Shown one piece after another: positions 35,048-45,162 of a DNA stretch of 64,000 nucleotides; the stretch's first letter is position 1, and every line of letters begins with the position of its first letter. Origin of the DNA: Armatimonadota bacterium (GTDB lineage: Bacteria > Armatimonadota > Fimbriimonadia > Fimbriimonadales > Fimbriimonadaceae); the NCBI GenBank assembly GCA_016125185.1, contig WGMG01000001.1, positions 496,001-560,000 on the forward strand, read 5' to 3'. The position numbers and the translations under genes were made by a program. The notes beneath the pieces are model-generated. The model was given only the letters and a program-made list of their open reading frames with translations. It was not told the DNA's origin and did not search any database.

Positions 35048-36051
35048 TCGCAACGTTAGCCATCGCCCTCTGCCAACCCCAACTCGCCAACTATCGCCTG
35101 ATCGGCCGCTTTTGGCCAGAAGACGGAAGCTACACCTGCGAGTGGCCCGGCTCGGCTGTGCAATTTGCCACGGAATCCTCGAAAGTAACGGTTCATCTAA
35201 AGGCTTCGACCCCGAACGACCGTTGGCAGGTCCAGGTCGACGGCAAGCCCACCGAGGTTCTCAAACTCGACCCCAAGCTGGAGGACTACACGATCAATCT
35301 CCCCTCGTCGTCCAAGCATCTGGTAACCCTCGTCCGCCGCACCGAGTGCTTCTCGGGCGAGACCACTTGGAAGGGCGTCGATAACAACAACGTTCCCGCC
35401 CCGCACGGCCCAAGTCGTAAGATCGAGATCATAGGCGACTCAATTTCCGCTGGCTACGGCGTTGATGGCAAGAACCACGACGAACATTACAGTTTCGACA
35501 CCGCCAATGCCTACCTCGCCTATGGCTGGGTAGCGGCCCGCATGGTCAAAGCCGACTGCACCATTGTCGCCTGGTCTGGCCGCAAAATGTGGCCAGACAA
35601 TACCATTCCGTCCATCTACGACTACGTCTTGCCCAACGCCAAGAAGGGCATGACCGACCACCCCGACGACACCTCGACTCAAGCCGTTTTGATCAATTTG
35701 GCTACCAACGACTTTGGCCCAGGCATCCCCGACAAGACTAAATGGTGTGGCGCTTATGTCGATTTCACGCGCAAGGTCCGCTCTCGCTTCCCCAAGGCGC
35801 ACATCTACCTCGCTACCGGAAGCATGATGACCGACACTTGGCCACCCAACGCCAAACACCTGACGACGCTTAAGGAATACCTCGACTCGATCAAAGCGAC
35901 GCTCAATGACTCCAAGGTGCACCGAATCGATTTCGATCCCCAAAATGAACAAGTCGACGGCATCGGCGCTGACTGGCATCCGAACCAAAACACCCAAAGA
36001 AAGATGGGTGAACGCTTCGCCGCCGCGCTGAAGAAAGACTTGGGCTGGTAG
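35044..36051 (+). CDS. SGNH/GDSL esterase, CE2-like (carbohydrate deacetylase type)
   Basis: 335 aa with a very short signal-like N-terminus. Residues about 20-120 are a beta-sandwich ([32 protein letters not shown]) like the N-terminal domain of CE2 esterases. The SGNH core follows: [11 protein letters not shown] with nucleophile Ser133, [12 protein letters not shown], and GADWHPN with the Asp-x-His dyad near 311-313. CE2 enzymes remove acetyl groups from xylan or other glycans. Its start overlaps the purE stop by 4 nt, so it is co-translated with a purine gene although no functional link is evident. Confidence 0.88.
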   Translation: MIATLAIALCQPQLANYRLIGRFWPEDGSYTCEWPGSAVQFATESSKVTVHLKASTPNDRWQVQVDGKPTEVLKLDPKLEDYTINLPSSSKHLVTLVRRTECFSGETTWKGVDNNNVPAPHGPSRKIEIIGDSISAGYGVDGKNHDEHYSFDTANAYLAYGWVAARMVKADCTIVAWSGRKMWPDNTIPSIYDYVLPNAKKGMTDHPDDTSTQAVLINLATNDFGPGIPDKTKWCGAYVDFTRKVRSRFPKAHIYLATGSMMTDTWPPNAKHLTTLKEYLDSIKATLNDSKVHRIDFDPQNEQVDGIGADWHPNQNTQRKMGERFAAALKKDLGW

Positions 36052-36176
36052 GGCAAACTCCGCAACCCAATCCCAAATTCCGACCCACCAAGATGCCCCG
36101 TGAGGGTCCGAGTAATCCCTTGCTTGAGGCGAGAAGCTCGACTAGCGCTACATTCCCATCTCACATCTCCGATCTG
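36052..36176. other. Intergenic DNA before the tandem repeat
   Basis: 125 bp after the esterase stop without an open frame of protein-like character or a convincing terminator. It leads directly into the tandem repeat at 36177. Confidence 0.4.
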
Positions 36177-36619
36177 CCGACAAACAAGGATGCCCCTTGG
36201 GGAAGGGCCCGGTGAGGAACGAACCGGGGCATTGCCTTAAGCCAGAGCCTCAAGCCGAAACCCTCAAACTCGAATCCAAAAACCTAATCCTCTACTTCGC
36301 CCGAGGCTCAACTCAATACGCCGACAAACAAGGATGCCCCTTGGAGAAGGGGCCGGTGAACAACGTGAACCGGGGGATAGCCTTAGGCCGGAGCCTCAAG
36401 CCTAAATCCCGAAGCCCGAACCCTAAAACCCATTTCTCTACTTCGCCCGAGGCTCAACTCAATACGCCGACAAACAAGGATGCCCCTTGGAGAAGGGAGG
36501 GTCCACGGAGTGGAGGGTGAACAACGTGAACCGGGGGATAGCCTTAAGCCGGAGCCTCAAGCCGAAACCCTCAAACTCGAATCCAAAAACCTAATCCTCT
36601 ACTTCGCCCGAGGCTCAAC
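36177..36619. repeat. Three tandem imperfect repeats (144, 146 and 153 bp) running into the S9 peptidase gene
   Basis: Units begin CCGACAAACAAGGATGCCCC at 36177, 36321 and 36467. Shared blocks include GAACCGGGG, TTGCCTTAAGCCAGAGCC or close variants, CAAGCCGAAACC and TACTTCGCCCGAGGCTCAAC. Units 1 and 3 are closest; unit 2 is more diverged and unit 3 has a short insertion. The last unit overlaps the final 21 bases of the S9 peptidase gene, so all three units carry a copy of that gene's 3' end. No ORF in it looks real. Confidence 0.85.
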
Positions 36620-39091
36620 ACCCAACAAATTCTTCACCATAAAGTCCCAGAACCGCCGCCGCGCATACGGGCTTCCGACCGCCCCGTGCCCGTTGTTCAT
36701 CACCGGCACGAACTCGAAGTCCTTGCCTGCCTTCTCCAACGCATCGATGACCTGATACGTGCTCGCCGGATCAACGTTCGTATCTTCCTCGCCAACCATC
36801 ATCAACAATTTGCCTGTCAGGTTCTTCGCCAGCGTCCGGCCCGACTGCGCTTCGTATTCCGGCCCGATCGGCCAGCCCATCCACTGCTCGTTCCACCACA
36901 GCTTGTCCATCCGGTTGTCGTAGCATCCGCAGTCTGTCATCGCCGCCTTGTAAAATTCGCCGTGCGTCAGTATCGCGTCCAGCGCATTCTGGCCACCCGC
37001 CGACGTCCCATAGATGCCAACTCGGGTTAGATCCATCTGCGTCCACTTCTTTGCCGCCGCCTGCATCCACAGAATTCGGTCCGGCAGTCCCGCGTCCACC
37101 AGGTTCTTATAACAAACATCATGGAAGGCTTTACCGCGGTTATTGGTTCCCATTCCGTCTATGCGAACCACGATGAATCCCAGCTCGGCAACTGCCATTC
37201 CACCGGCGTACGTGTGGAACGTTTTCGGCACGAACGAGCCTTGCGGACCCGCGTAGATGTCCTCAATCACCGGATATTTCTTGCTCGGATCGAAGTTTGT
37301 CGGAAGGTACACGAGCCCCCAGATATCCGTCTTGCCGTCTCGCGCCTTCGCCACAAACCGTTGAGGAATCTTAAAGCCCGCCTTTGTCAGCGCTGAAATA
37401 TCAGCCTGCTCGACATCGACCAATTTCTTGCCTGTCGAGGCATCTCGAACCTCAAAGGTCGGTGCCAGATCGACCCGCGAATACGTGTCGAAAATCACCC
37501 GATGATCTGGCGAAAACTCGACCGAGTGCGTCCCATCCGCCGCCGTCAAACGCACAAATCCCGTTCCGTCGAAGTTCACTCGGCAGAAGTGCAGATGATA
37601 GGGGTCCTCGCCCGCCGTCTGCCCGCTCGCCATGAACCAAATCACCTTCTTGTCGGTGTCCACCTCCACCACTTGCCGCATCACCCAATCGCCCTTCGTA
37701 ATCGGCGTCGTGGTTCCGCTATCCAGATCGGCCATGTACAGTTGGCTCCAGCCCGATCGTTCGCTTTGCCAGATCGCATGGTGATGGTCTGGTAGGATTT
37801 GGTAAAAGGTCTTGTTCGTCCAGTCGATGAACGTCTTGGCTTCTTCCGTCGCTAAAGCCCGTGCCTTGCCTGATGCCGCATTGACCCCCACAAGCCGCAT
37901 CACTTGGTGTCCACGTTGGTTGTACCGAAACACGAACTCGTCGTTCGTCAGCCAATCCTCGCCGTCCACGTCGTACGGATTGTTGTACAGATCCTCGGCG
38001 ACCGGCGTCAGCTTGGCTGCCGCCACATCCAAAATCCGAAGGTGCGGTTTCGCCATCCGGTCGCCCGGCTTCAGATACTGCTGAGTCATCAGCCGAGGCT
38101 GAAATTGGTCCTTCGGCGTCGTCACCACGATGTTCAGCGGGTGAGACTCCTCCGGCTCGGTTTGGTAAAGAGCCGCATGCTTCGAGTCCGGCGACCACCA
38201 AACCCGTCCGCCGTACGCATTCGACTTGCTTCCGTCGGTCGAAAGCGGCTTCTCCTCGTTCGAGTCGGCATTCACCAGGTACGCGTTACTGTCCCGAAAC
38301 ACGACTCGCCACTTGCCGTCCGGCGACTCCCCACCTCGCTGTCGGCGCGGCGTAAACGGCACGCGCTTTCCGTCCAAAATCGCAACTCCCGCCTTTGCCT
38401 CCGCTCCGTAAATCGCCAATCGCGTGCCGTCCGGTTTCGAAACCAACCACAGGTGGCCCACAAACGTATTGCTTTCCCAGTCTCCGCCCGCCTCTAGCCG
38501 CTTGTACTCAACCGCGCGTCCTTCCGACAGCCACGAGATCACCAAGGTCTCATTCGACTGGTTCAAGAATCGAATCGAAGTCTGATCCCCGCCCCCATCG
38601 ATGCGTGGCGGTTGCTCCGGCGGATACGCCTTCAACCCGCCCGCTTTGATGTCCAGCGGCGCCTCCTTAAACTCGTACGTCTTCAGGTCGATTTGGTAGG
38701 TCTTCTGCCCAATCTGGACATCAAGCTTGTTCATATCGGGCGAAAAGTCGAGCCGTGTGAACGGCAGTTGGTCCGCCGCGACCGTCCGACCCGTGATCTT
38801 CGAAACCACCCCCGCCACTTTCGCATGGTCGAAAGCCGGAGCCTTTTTGCCCGAGAGCGGATCGACGAGCAGGAACGTCTTCCCACCCCCTTCCTCCTGG
38901 CGAACATACCAAAACTTGCTGGTATTGCCTATCCAAGTCGGCGAAATCCTCTCGTTTCGAACCAATCCCCGGAACTGCTCGCGAAAGCCGTTCGCCCGGT
39001 CATAGTCCGCCTGCGTCCCCTGGCCAAGCGCGAGGGACGACCCCAACAAAAATACGGGCATCGTTAAAAGGATCAAGCTTGAACGATTCAT
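36599..39091 (-). CDS. Secreted S9 family (dipeptidyl peptidase IV-like) serine peptidase
   Basis: 830 aa from the ATG at 39091, giving signal peptide MNRSSLILLTMPVFLLGS; an ATG three codons earlier (39100) is equally possible. DPPIV_N beta-propeller about 80-540 (FSPDMNKLDVQIG, WRVVFRDSNAYLVN, WWSPDSKHAALYQTEPEE). The alpha/beta hydrolase domain about 570-828 has VGIYGTSAGGQNALDA with nucleophile Ser (G-T-S-A-G), MMVGEEDTNVDP (Asp) and NNGHGAVG (His). It cleaves dipeptides or oligopeptides outside the cytoplasm. Its last codons lie inside the 36.2-36.6 kb tandem repeat. Confidence 0.93.
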   Translation of the reverse strand: MNRSSLILLTMPVFLLGSSLALGQGTQADYDRANGFREQFRGLVRNERISPTWIGNTSKFWYVRQEEGGGKTFLLVDPLSGKKAPAFDHAKVAGVVSKITGRTVAADQLPFTRLDFSPDMNKLDVQIGQKTYQIDLKTYEFKEAPLDIKAGGLKAYPPEQPPRIDGGGDQTSIRFLNQSNETLVISWLSEGRAVEYKRLEAGGDWESNTFVGHLWLVSKPDGTRLAIYGAEAKAGVAILDGKRVPFTPRRQRGGESPDGKWRVVFRDSNAYLVNADSNEEKPLSTDGSKSNAYGGRVWWSPDSKHAALYQTEPEESHPLNIVVTTPKDQFQPRLMTQQYLKPGDRMAKPHLRILDVAAAKLTPVAEDLYNNPYDVDGEDWLTNDEFVFRYNQRGHQVMRLVGVNAASGKARALATEEAKTFIDWTNKTFYQILPDHHHAIWQSERSGWSQLYMADLDSGTTTPITKGDWVMRQVVEVDTDKKVIWFMASGQTAGEDPYHLHFCRVNFDGTGFVRLTAADGTHSVEFSPDHRVIFDTYSRVDLAPTFEVRDASTGKKLVDVEQADISALTKAGFKIPQRFVAKARDGKTDIWGLVYLPTNFDPSKKYPVIEDIYAGPQGSFVPKTFHTYAGGMAVAELGFIVVRIDGMGTNNRGKAFHDVCYKNLVDAGLPDRILWMQAAAKKWTQMDLTRVGIYGTSAGGQNALDAILTHGEFYKAAMTDCGCYDNRMDKLWWNEQWMGWPIGPEYEAQSGRTLAKNLTGKLLMMVGEEDTNVDPASTYQVIDALEKAGKDFEFVPVMNNGHGAVGSPYARRRFWDFMVKNLLGVEPRAK

Positions 39092-39244
39092 GAATCCCAT
39101 TACACCACAGCCACTTTCTCTCTGGCTACGCAGAGCCCTATTTCTAATGGCCTTCGCGGGTATGCTCAACTCAAACAACGGATTCCGTCTGATCAGCCCG
39201 AGCACCCATCCTAGTGGTCAGAGGGTTTCCGGTCGAAGGAACCA

Positions 39245-41965
39245 ATGATTAACAGTTTCGATACGAAGAAAACGCTCGAATCCGGCGGCAAATCCTACAC
39301 CTACTATTCGCTCAAAGCCCTCGAAATGAAGGGCTTTCGTATTAGTAGGCTTCCGTACTCCCTTCGAATCCTGCTCGAAAACCTCCTCCGATCGGAAGAC
39401 AACAAGTCCGTCTTTAGGCAGGACATCGAGGCAATGGCCTCTTGGAACGCCAAGGCCGAACCCAGCAAAGAGATTTCCTTCACTCCCGCGCGGGTCATCC
39501 TCCAGGACTTTACCGGCGTCCCCTGCGTGGTCGATCTCGCCGCCATGCGCGATGCCATGTCCAACCTCGGCGGTGATCCCAAAAAGATCAACCCGCTCCA
39601 GCCGGTCGAGCTGGTCATCGACCACTCCGTACAGGTCGACGCCTATGGTGCCGAGGCCGCCTTGCTCATCAATCGGGACCTTGAGTTCGAACGTAACCAA
39701 GAGCGATACGAATTCCTCAAGTGGGGCCAAAAGGCGCTGGCCAACTTCCGCGTCGTCCCGCCCAACACTGGCATCGTCCACCAGGTCAACCTCGAAAACC
39801 TGGCCCGCGTAACCTTTGTCAATCCCGAAAACGTCGCCTACCCGGATACCCTCGTCGGCACCGATAGCCACACCACCATGATCAACGGCCTGGGCGTCCT
39901 CGGCTGGGGTGTCGGCGGAATCGAGGCCGAAGCCGCCATGCTCGGCCAGCCCGTCACCATGCTCATCCCGCAGGTCATCGGCTTCAAGCTCACCGGCAAG
40001 CTTTCCGAGGGCGCAACCGCCACCGACCTCGTTCTGACCGTCACCGAAATGCTCCGCAAGAAGGGCGTCGTCGGTAAGTTCGTTGAGTACTTCGGCCCGG
40101 GCCTCGCCTCCATGCCGCTCGCCGACCGCGCCACCATCGCCAACATGGCCCCCGAATACGGCGCAACCTGTGGCATCTTCCCGGTCGACGCCGAATCGCT
40201 CCGCTACATGCGCCTCACCGGCCGTACCGAAGAGCAGATCACCCTCACCGAGGCTTACTACAAGGCGCAGGGCCTCTTCTGGGAGCCTGGTCAAGCCGAC
40301 CCCGAGTTCACCGACGTCCTCGAACTTGACCTCGGATCCGTTCAGCCGAGCGTCGCTGGTCCGAAGCGTCCGCAGGATCGCCTCCTCCTCAACCAGATTC
40401 GAGACAACTTCAACACGACTTTCAAGGATCAACTCGCCCCCGAGCCGGCCAAGAGCTTTGCTGGTGGTGTCGCCGTCCTCGAAGCCCCGACGGAGACCGA
40501 GAAGAAGGCGAACGCCGCCGTGGATGACGTCCACAACGGCGCGGTCGTCCTCGCCGCCATCACGTCGTGTACCAACACCTCCAACCCGTCCGTGCTCCTC
40601 GCCGCCGGTTTGGTTGCCAAGAAGGCGGTCGAGAAGGGCTTAATGACGAAGCCATGGGTGAAGACTTCGCTCGCTCCGGGTTCGCGCGTCGCGGGTGACA
40701 TCTACACTCAGGCGGGCCTCATGCCTTACATGGAAGCCCTCAACTTCTTTATCGTCGGCTACGGCTGTACGACCTGTATTGGCAACTCCGGCCCGCTTCC
40801 TGCCGCCATCAGCAAGAAGGTCAACGACGATAATCTCGTCGTTTGCTCCGTCCTCTCCGGCAACCGAAACTTCGAGGGCCGCATCGGACCGGACATCAAA
40901 GCCAACTATCTGATGTCGCCCCCGCTCGTCGTTGCCTACGCCCTTGCGGGAACCGTCAACATCGACCTCTACAATGATCCGCTCGGTAACGACAAGGATG
41001 GCAACCCGGTCTTCCTCAAAGACATCTGGCCGACGCAAGCCGAAGTCGCCGAGGCTGTCGCTGGAGCCGTCAATACCGGCCTCTTCGACCGCCACTATGC
41101 CGACGTCTTCAAGGGCGACGAAAAGTGGCAAGCAATCAGCGTCACCGGAGCCGACCGGTTTAGCTGGGACGAAGCCTCGACCTACATCAAAAACCCGCCC
41201 TACTTCGAAGGCATGTCCGCCGAAGCGCCAACCACCGTCCCCGACCTCCACGAAATGAAGGTTATCGCCCTCCTCGGCGACTCGGTGACCACCGACCACA
41301 TCTCACCGGCCGGTTCGATCAAGGCCAACTCCCCCGGCGGTCAGTTCCTGATCGATCGCGGCGTCGATCCCAAGATGTTCAACAGCTACGGCTCCCGTCG
41401 AGGCAACGATGACGTCATGGTTCGTGGCACTTTCGCCAATATCCGTCTCCGCAACCAGCTCGCACCTGGCACTGAGGGTGGCTACACGACCTATCTTCCG
41501 ACCGGCGAAGTCGAGTTCATCTACGATGCCGCTATGAAGTACAAAGCGTCGGGCACGCCGCTCCTCGTCATCGCAGGCAAGGAATACGGAACCGGTTCCA
41601 GCCGTGACTGGGCAGCCAAAGGCACCTTCATGCTCGGCATCAAGGCCGTCCTCGCCGAGTCCTTCGAGCGCATCCACCGCTCCAACCTCGTCGGCATGGG
41701 CGTCCTGCCGCTGGAGTTCACCGATGGCCAAAGCGCCGCCAGCCTCGGCCTCGACGGTCACGAGACTTACGACCTCGAAAACCTCGCTCAATCCGTCGCT
41801 AGCGAGTTCAAAGATGGCAAAACCCTCACCCTCAAGGCGACCAGCAAAGATGGCTCCACAAAGAGCATTAAGGTCAAGGTTCGCATCGATACGCCGCAGG
41901 AAGTTCAGTACTATGTCAATGGTGGAATCCTGCAGTTTGTCCTCCGCCAACTGCTGAACAGCTAA
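39245..41965 (+). CDS. acnA: Aconitate hydratase AcnA
   Basis: 906 aa, typical for AcnA/IRP-type aconitase. Shine-Dalgarno GAAGGA. [4Fe-4S] ligands Cys442 (SCTNTSNPS), Cys508 and Cys511 ([11 protein letters not shown]) are present, as are [47 protein letters not shown] and [16 protein letters not shown] with the active-site Ser/Arg. It interconverts citrate and isocitrate in the TCA cycle. Monocistronic with its own terminator. Confidence 0.97.
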   Translation: MINSFDTKKTLESGGKSYTYYSLKALEMKGFRISRLPYSLRILLENLLRSEDNKSVFRQDIEAMASWNAKAEPSKEISFTPARVILQDFTGVPCVVDLAAMRDAMSNLGGDPKKINPLQPVELVIDHSVQVDAYGAEAALLINRDLEFERNQERYEFLKWGQKALANFRVVPPNTGIVHQVNLENLARVTFVNPENVAYPDTLVGTDSHTTMINGLGVLGWGVGGIEAEAAMLGQPVTMLIPQVIGFKLTGKLSEGATATDLVLTVTEMLRKKGVVGKFVEYFGPGLASMPLADRATIANMAPEYGATCGIFPVDAESLRYMRLTGRTEEQITLTEAYYKAQGLFWEPGQADPEFTDVLELDLGSVQPSVAGPKRPQDRLLLNQIRDNFNTTFKDQLAPEPAKSFAGGVAVLEAPTETEKKANAAVDDVHNGAVVLAAITSCTNTSNPSVLLAAGLVAKKAVEKGLMTKPWVKTSLAPGSRVAGDIYTQAGLMPYMEALNFFIVGYGCTTCIGNSGPLPAAISKKVNDDNLVVCSVLSGNRNFEGRIGPDIKANYLMSPPLVVAYALAGTVNIDLYNDPLGNDKDGNPVFLKDIWPTQAEVAEAVAGAVNTGLFDRHYADVFKGDEKWQAISVTGADRFSWDEASTYIKNPPYFEGMSAEAPTTVPDLHEMKVIALLGDSVTTDHISPAGSIKANSPGGQFLIDRGVDPKMFNSYGSRRGNDDVMVRGTFANIRLRNQLAPGTEGGYTTYLPTGEVEFIYDAAMKYKASGTPLLVIAGKEYGTGSSRDWAAKGTFMLGIKAVLAESFERIHRSNLVGMGVLPLEFTDGQSAASLGLDGHETYDLENLAQSVASEFKDGKTLTLKATSKDGSTKSIKVKVRIDTPQEVQYYVNGGILQFVLRQLLNS

Positions 41966-41971
41966 CAAGAA

Positions 41972-42002
41972 GGGACGTCCGAGCCAATCGGGCGCCCCTT
42001 TT
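41972..42002 (+). terminator. Rho-independent terminator of acnA
   Basis: GGGACGTCCG (41972-41981) pairs with CGGGCGCCCC (41989-41998) with one mismatch and one wobble, 7-nt loop, followed by four T residues. It begins 6 bp after the acnA stop. Confidence 0.65.
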
Positions 42003-42069
42003 ACTAAATTCTTGTTCCCCTTAAACCCTCAAAGGTTCTAAAATCAAAGTTCTAGCGAGGTTTAGTGGG

Positions 42070-42537
42070 ATGAACTACTTTGTAATTGGAAACGACGGGC
42101 AGAAGTACGGACCTGCCGACATAGCGACCCTGAATCAATGGGCGCAGGAAGGTCGACTCACTCCGACCACCATGCTTGAGGATGCCGCCACCGGCCAGCA
42201 GACCATGGCATCCCAGATGCCTGGAATCAGTTTTCCGGTCGCCGCGCCCGGAGCGCCGTCCTATGGCCCAACCTATCAAGCTGGCAACTTCACGCCTGGC
42301 GGCATGATGGACGATGGCAGCGGCGACATCACGAAGGTCTGGATTTTCTCGGTACTCGCCATCATCCCTTGTTGTCCCCTTATCTTCGGTATTCTCGCCA
42401 TCGTTTTTGCCAGTAATGCTCAAAAGAAAGGGCACCCTCAGGGCCAGACGGCCATGATCATTGCGGTGGTTGCGCTAATAGTCGGTATTGGCATAACTAC
42501 CGGAGTTAATCTGTTCGGTTTTCGCGGTTTCCGGTAA
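42070..42537 (+). CDS. GYF-like (DUF4339) domain membrane protein, copy 1 of 3
   Basis: 155 aa. N-terminal GYF_2-like domain about 1-50: YFVIGNDGQKYGPADIATLNQWAQEGRL. A Pro/Gly/Ala-rich linker (about 55-85) leads to two hydrophobic helices (about 95-120, 128-150) with ILAIIPCCPLIFGILAIVFA between, like DUF4190. Such proteins present a peptide-binding GYF-like domain on the cytoplasmic face of the membrane; no function is established. First of three tandem homologues. Confidence 0.82.
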   Translation: MNYFVIGNDGQKYGPADIATLNQWAQEGRLTPTTMLEDAATGQQTMASQMPGISFPVAAPGAPSYGPTYQAGNFTPGGMMDDGSGDITKVWIFSVLAIIPCCPLIFGILAIVFASNAQKKGHPQGQTAMIIAVVALIVGIGITTGVNLFGFRGFR

Positions 42538-42609
42538 GGTGTTTGTGCCCTCTCTGAATGATCGAATGGCTAAGAGGGGGAAATTCCTTTATCAAGAATC
42601 TCAAGGCAA

Positions 42610-43104
42610 ATGCAGTACTACCTAGTCGACCCATCTGGACAAAGATATGGCCCTGCCGACTTGGCAACCCTTAACCAATGGGCTCAGACCAATAGGTTGC
42701 TTCCCACGTCTATCCTTATCCATGCCGCAACGGGCCAGCAAGTCGCGGCATCCCAAGTCCCAGGTCTGTACTTTCCGATGCAGGGTGGCAATCCAGGCCC
42801 ACATCAGCCATATCAAACCTACCCTCGCGCCGATGTTGCATCGGCTGGGCAGGGCGAACTGACTGCCGCGTGGGTCCTTGGCGGAATAGGCCTTCCCATA
42901 TCGCTCTTCTTCGGTCTTTGTTGCCCTATCATATCGGCCCTGAACGTCTTTTCAATTCTCGGAATCATTCTCGCCCACCGTTCCAAGCAACTAGGCAATT
43001 TGAGAACGTCAGGTGCGATGTGGCTTTCGATCGTGGGAGTCGCAATTGGTCCAATTGCGACCGTAGTGATCCTCGCCTTAGCGGCCGCCACACCAAACAA
43101 TTAG
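42610..43104 (+). CDS. GYF-like (DUF4339) domain membrane protein, copy 2 of 3
   Basis: 164 aa. Same layout as its neighbours: YYLVDPSGQRYGPADLATLNQWAQTNRLLP, a PTSILIHAATGQQVAASQVPGL block nearly identical to copy 1, a Pro-rich linker, then two or three hydrophobic helices with GLCCPIISALNVFSILGIILA. Shine-Dalgarno AAGG close to the ATG. It ends 3 bp before copy 3. Sequence divergence between copies is greatest in the linker and last helix. Confidence 0.82.
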   Translation: MQYYLVDPSGQRYGPADLATLNQWAQTNRLLPTSILIHAATGQQVAASQVPGLYFPMQGGNPGPHQPYQTYPRADVASAGQGELTAAWVLGGIGLPISLFFGLCCPIISALNVFSILGIILAHRSKQLGNLRTSGAMWLSIVGVAIGPIATVVILALAAATPNN

Positions 43105-43107
43105 CCA

Positions 43108-43566
43108 ATGCAATTCTACGTCGTCGACGAATCCGGACAACGATACGGTCCTGCCGACTTCATGACACTGAACCAGTGGGCCCAACAGGGGCGCATCCTT
43201 CCCCACACCGTCCTCGAAGAAGTCGGAACCGGTCGCCAAACAACCGCCGCTCAACTCCAGGGCCTTACTATCCCCAACGAAAACGCCTACCGGTCGCCCT
43301 ACCAAACCAGCCCTAACGTCTACCCCCGCATCGTCGAATCCCAAGCCGACAAGCTGGCTGGATGGGCCAAAGCCCTCGGAATTTGCGGGCTACTATGCTG
43401 CCCCATCTTTTCGGTCATCGGAATCTTCGTCGGCATTGCCGCCCATACCCAGGGTTCAACCAAGGCCCGGGGACCCATCATCCTCTGCGTCGTCACCCTT
43501 CTCATTTCCATCCTCGGTTTTGTGCTTTACCAAGTAGCCGTCCAAAGCCTGATGAATTCCATGTAG
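43108..43566 (+). CDS. GYF-like (DUF4339) domain membrane protein, copy 3 of 3
   Basis: 152 aa. FYVVDESGQRYGPADFMTLNQWAQQGRILP, then VLEEVGTGRQTTAAQLQGL, a short linker, and hydrophobic helices with GICGLLCCPIFSVIGIFVGIAA. The PCC/LCCP motif at the start of the first helix is kept in all three copies. Only three bases separate it from copy 2, so the two are certainly co-transcribed. The repeat array probably arose by tandem duplication. Confidence 0.82.
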   Translation: MQFYVVDESGQRYGPADFMTLNQWAQQGRILPHTVLEEVGTGRQTTAAQLQGLTIPNENAYRSPYQTSPNVYPRIVESQADKLAGWAKALGICGLLCCPIFSVIGIFVGIAAHTQGSTKARGPIILCVVTLLISILGFVLYQVAVQSLMNSM

Positions 43567-43643
43567 CCGATCCGTCACGAACGCAATTCGATCATTACTT
43601 TAGTCAAACCCGAATCGGCTTCAATCCGGTTAAATAACCGTAT

Positions 43644-44717
43644 ATGTTTCTTCCTCTGACGTTAGGGGCCATCCTTTCTGCGCCAATTCAGCACCAACAG
43701 ATCTCTCCCGGCAAGCCGATGAGCCAGTGGCCGATTTCCAAAGTCGTTCCCCTCAACCCACAGGAAAAGCACTTCAAGAAGCTCGTCCAGCTCACGTTTG
43801 GCGGTCAAAACGCCGAAGCCTATTGGAGCCTCGACGGCAAAAAGCTCACTTACCAAACCCTTCAGCCCGAGTATCCCGACGAGCAAATCTTCACGATGAA
43901 CATCGACGGAAGTCACAAAAAGCTCATCTCGACCGGCAAGGGCCGCTGCACCTGTAGCTACTTCTCGCCCGACGGTCGCTACGTCTATTTCAGCTCCACC
44001 CACGAAAAGAACGAGGGCCCGCAAAAAGCCGTAGACCACAGCAAAGGCTACGTCTGGATGGTCAATCCTGACTTCAACATGTACCGCCGCAATCTCCGCA
44101 CTAACAAGCTGGAGACCGTCTACCAAACCGACGGCTACGTCGCCGAAACCACCATCGACCCCAAGGGCAAATACCTCACGTTCACGAGCGACAAGGACGG
44201 AGACCTCGAAATCTACCGCTCCGATATGAACGGCAAAAACGTCAAGCGCCTCACCTATCACCCCGGCTACGACGGCGGACCTTTCGTGAGTTGGGACGGC
44301 AAAAAGATCGTCTACCGCCGCGACGTCATCTCAACCCCCGACGAGCTCGCCGACTATCAATCGCTCCTCAAAGACCATCTCGTCCGCCCCACCAAGTTGG
44401 AAATCTGGATCATGACCGCGGACGGCAAATACAACCACCAAGTCACCAACCTTGGCGGCGCATCCTTCGCCCCGTTCCTCATGCCCGATGGCAAGCGAAT
44501 CATATTCTGCTCAAACTTCGAAGACCCCAAGGGACGCGAGTTCGATCTCTACATGATCAACACCGACGGCACCCACCTGGAGCGAGTGACCTACACCGGC
44601 GATTTCGACGGCTTCCCGATGCTCACCAAAGATGGCAAGAAATTGGTCTTCTGCTCGAACCGATACGGCTCAGTCCCCCACGAAACCAACATCTTCGTCG
44701 CCGACTGGAAAGACTGA
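43644..44717 (+). CDS. Secreted PD40/TolB-like beta-propeller protein
   Basis: 357 aa with a short signal-like N-terminus. Repeated blades with the WD40-like PD40 signature: AEAYWSLDGKKLTYQT, CSYFSPDGRYVYFSS, TIDPKGKYLTFTSDKDGDLEIYR, GGPFVSWDGKKIVYRR, APFLMPDGKRIIFCSNFED and FPMLTKDGKKLVFCSNR. There is no attached peptidase domain, so it is a propeller-only protein likely acting in binding. CTCSY and HHQ-like residues are scattered, without a catalytic pattern. Monocistronic. Confidence 0.87.
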   Translation: MFLPLTLGAILSAPIQHQQISPGKPMSQWPISKVVPLNPQEKHFKKLVQLTFGGQNAEAYWSLDGKKLTYQTLQPEYPDEQIFTMNIDGSHKKLISTGKGRCTCSYFSPDGRYVYFSSTHEKNEGPQKAVDHSKGYVWMVNPDFNMYRRNLRTNKLETVYQTDGYVAETTIDPKGKYLTFTSDKDGDLEIYRSDMNGKNVKRLTYHPGYDGGPFVSWDGKKIVYRRDVISTPDELADYQSLLKDHLVRPTKLEIWIMTADGKYNHQVTNLGGASFAPFLMPDGKRIIFCSNFEDPKGREFDLYMINTDGTHLERVTYTGDFDGFPMLTKDGKKLVFCSNRYGSVPHETNIFVADWKD

Positions 44718-45162
44718 AGGTTAATGACGTCGAAAGACCGATCCCAAAGGGATTGAGACCTAATTTCCTCTCCTCCTAGGAGAGGACGTTGCCGCGACGA
44801 AGGAGCTTGTCGTTGGACCCCGCCGAAGGGAATTAGAGCAAAGCGGAGCCGGGGCACCAGGTGCGGTAGAGAATGAAGATGCTCCACCATCGCACTCAAA
44901 TCGACCAAATCATAGTGACGTCCAAAGACCGATCCCGGAGGGTCGCAGACCATAGCCCGGGGTGCTTGCCACCCCGGGAAAGTCCCGTAACAAGAAAGAG
45001 TCCAAGGAGTCCCGAGAATCGGGACGACCAAAAACCCCTGGCCATAGGGCCTAAAACTTTGAGCAACGACAAACCCAATTTCCTCTCCTCCTAGGAGAGG
45101 ACCTTCGCGCGACGATAGGAGCTAGCGAAGAGGTGAGGTAGGGAGCACTTCGCTCTCCAAGC
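44718..45162. repeat. Palindrome-rich intergenic region of 445 bp
   Basis: No gene. Two related stretches: TGACGTCGAAAGACCGATCC.. at 44725-44745 recurs at 44916-44936 with one change, and the palindrome TCCTCTCCT-CCT-AGGAGAGGA occurs at 44766-44786 and again at 45081-45101 with flanking AATT. Other hairpins: CCCGGGGTG/CACCCCGGG at 44956-44978 and GTCCCGA/TCGGGAC at 45009-45025; the latter recurs at 57185-57201. These look like dispersed REP-type sequences. Confidence 0.7.

Noticed and set aside
36177-36619. Tandem repeat as a CRISPR array
   Set aside because: Units are about 145-153 bp, contiguous and similar throughout, without unique spacers; no cas genes.
39218-40534. 438-residue minus-strand frame inside aconitase
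   Set aside because: Gly/Asp/Val-rich shadow of a clear acnA gene.
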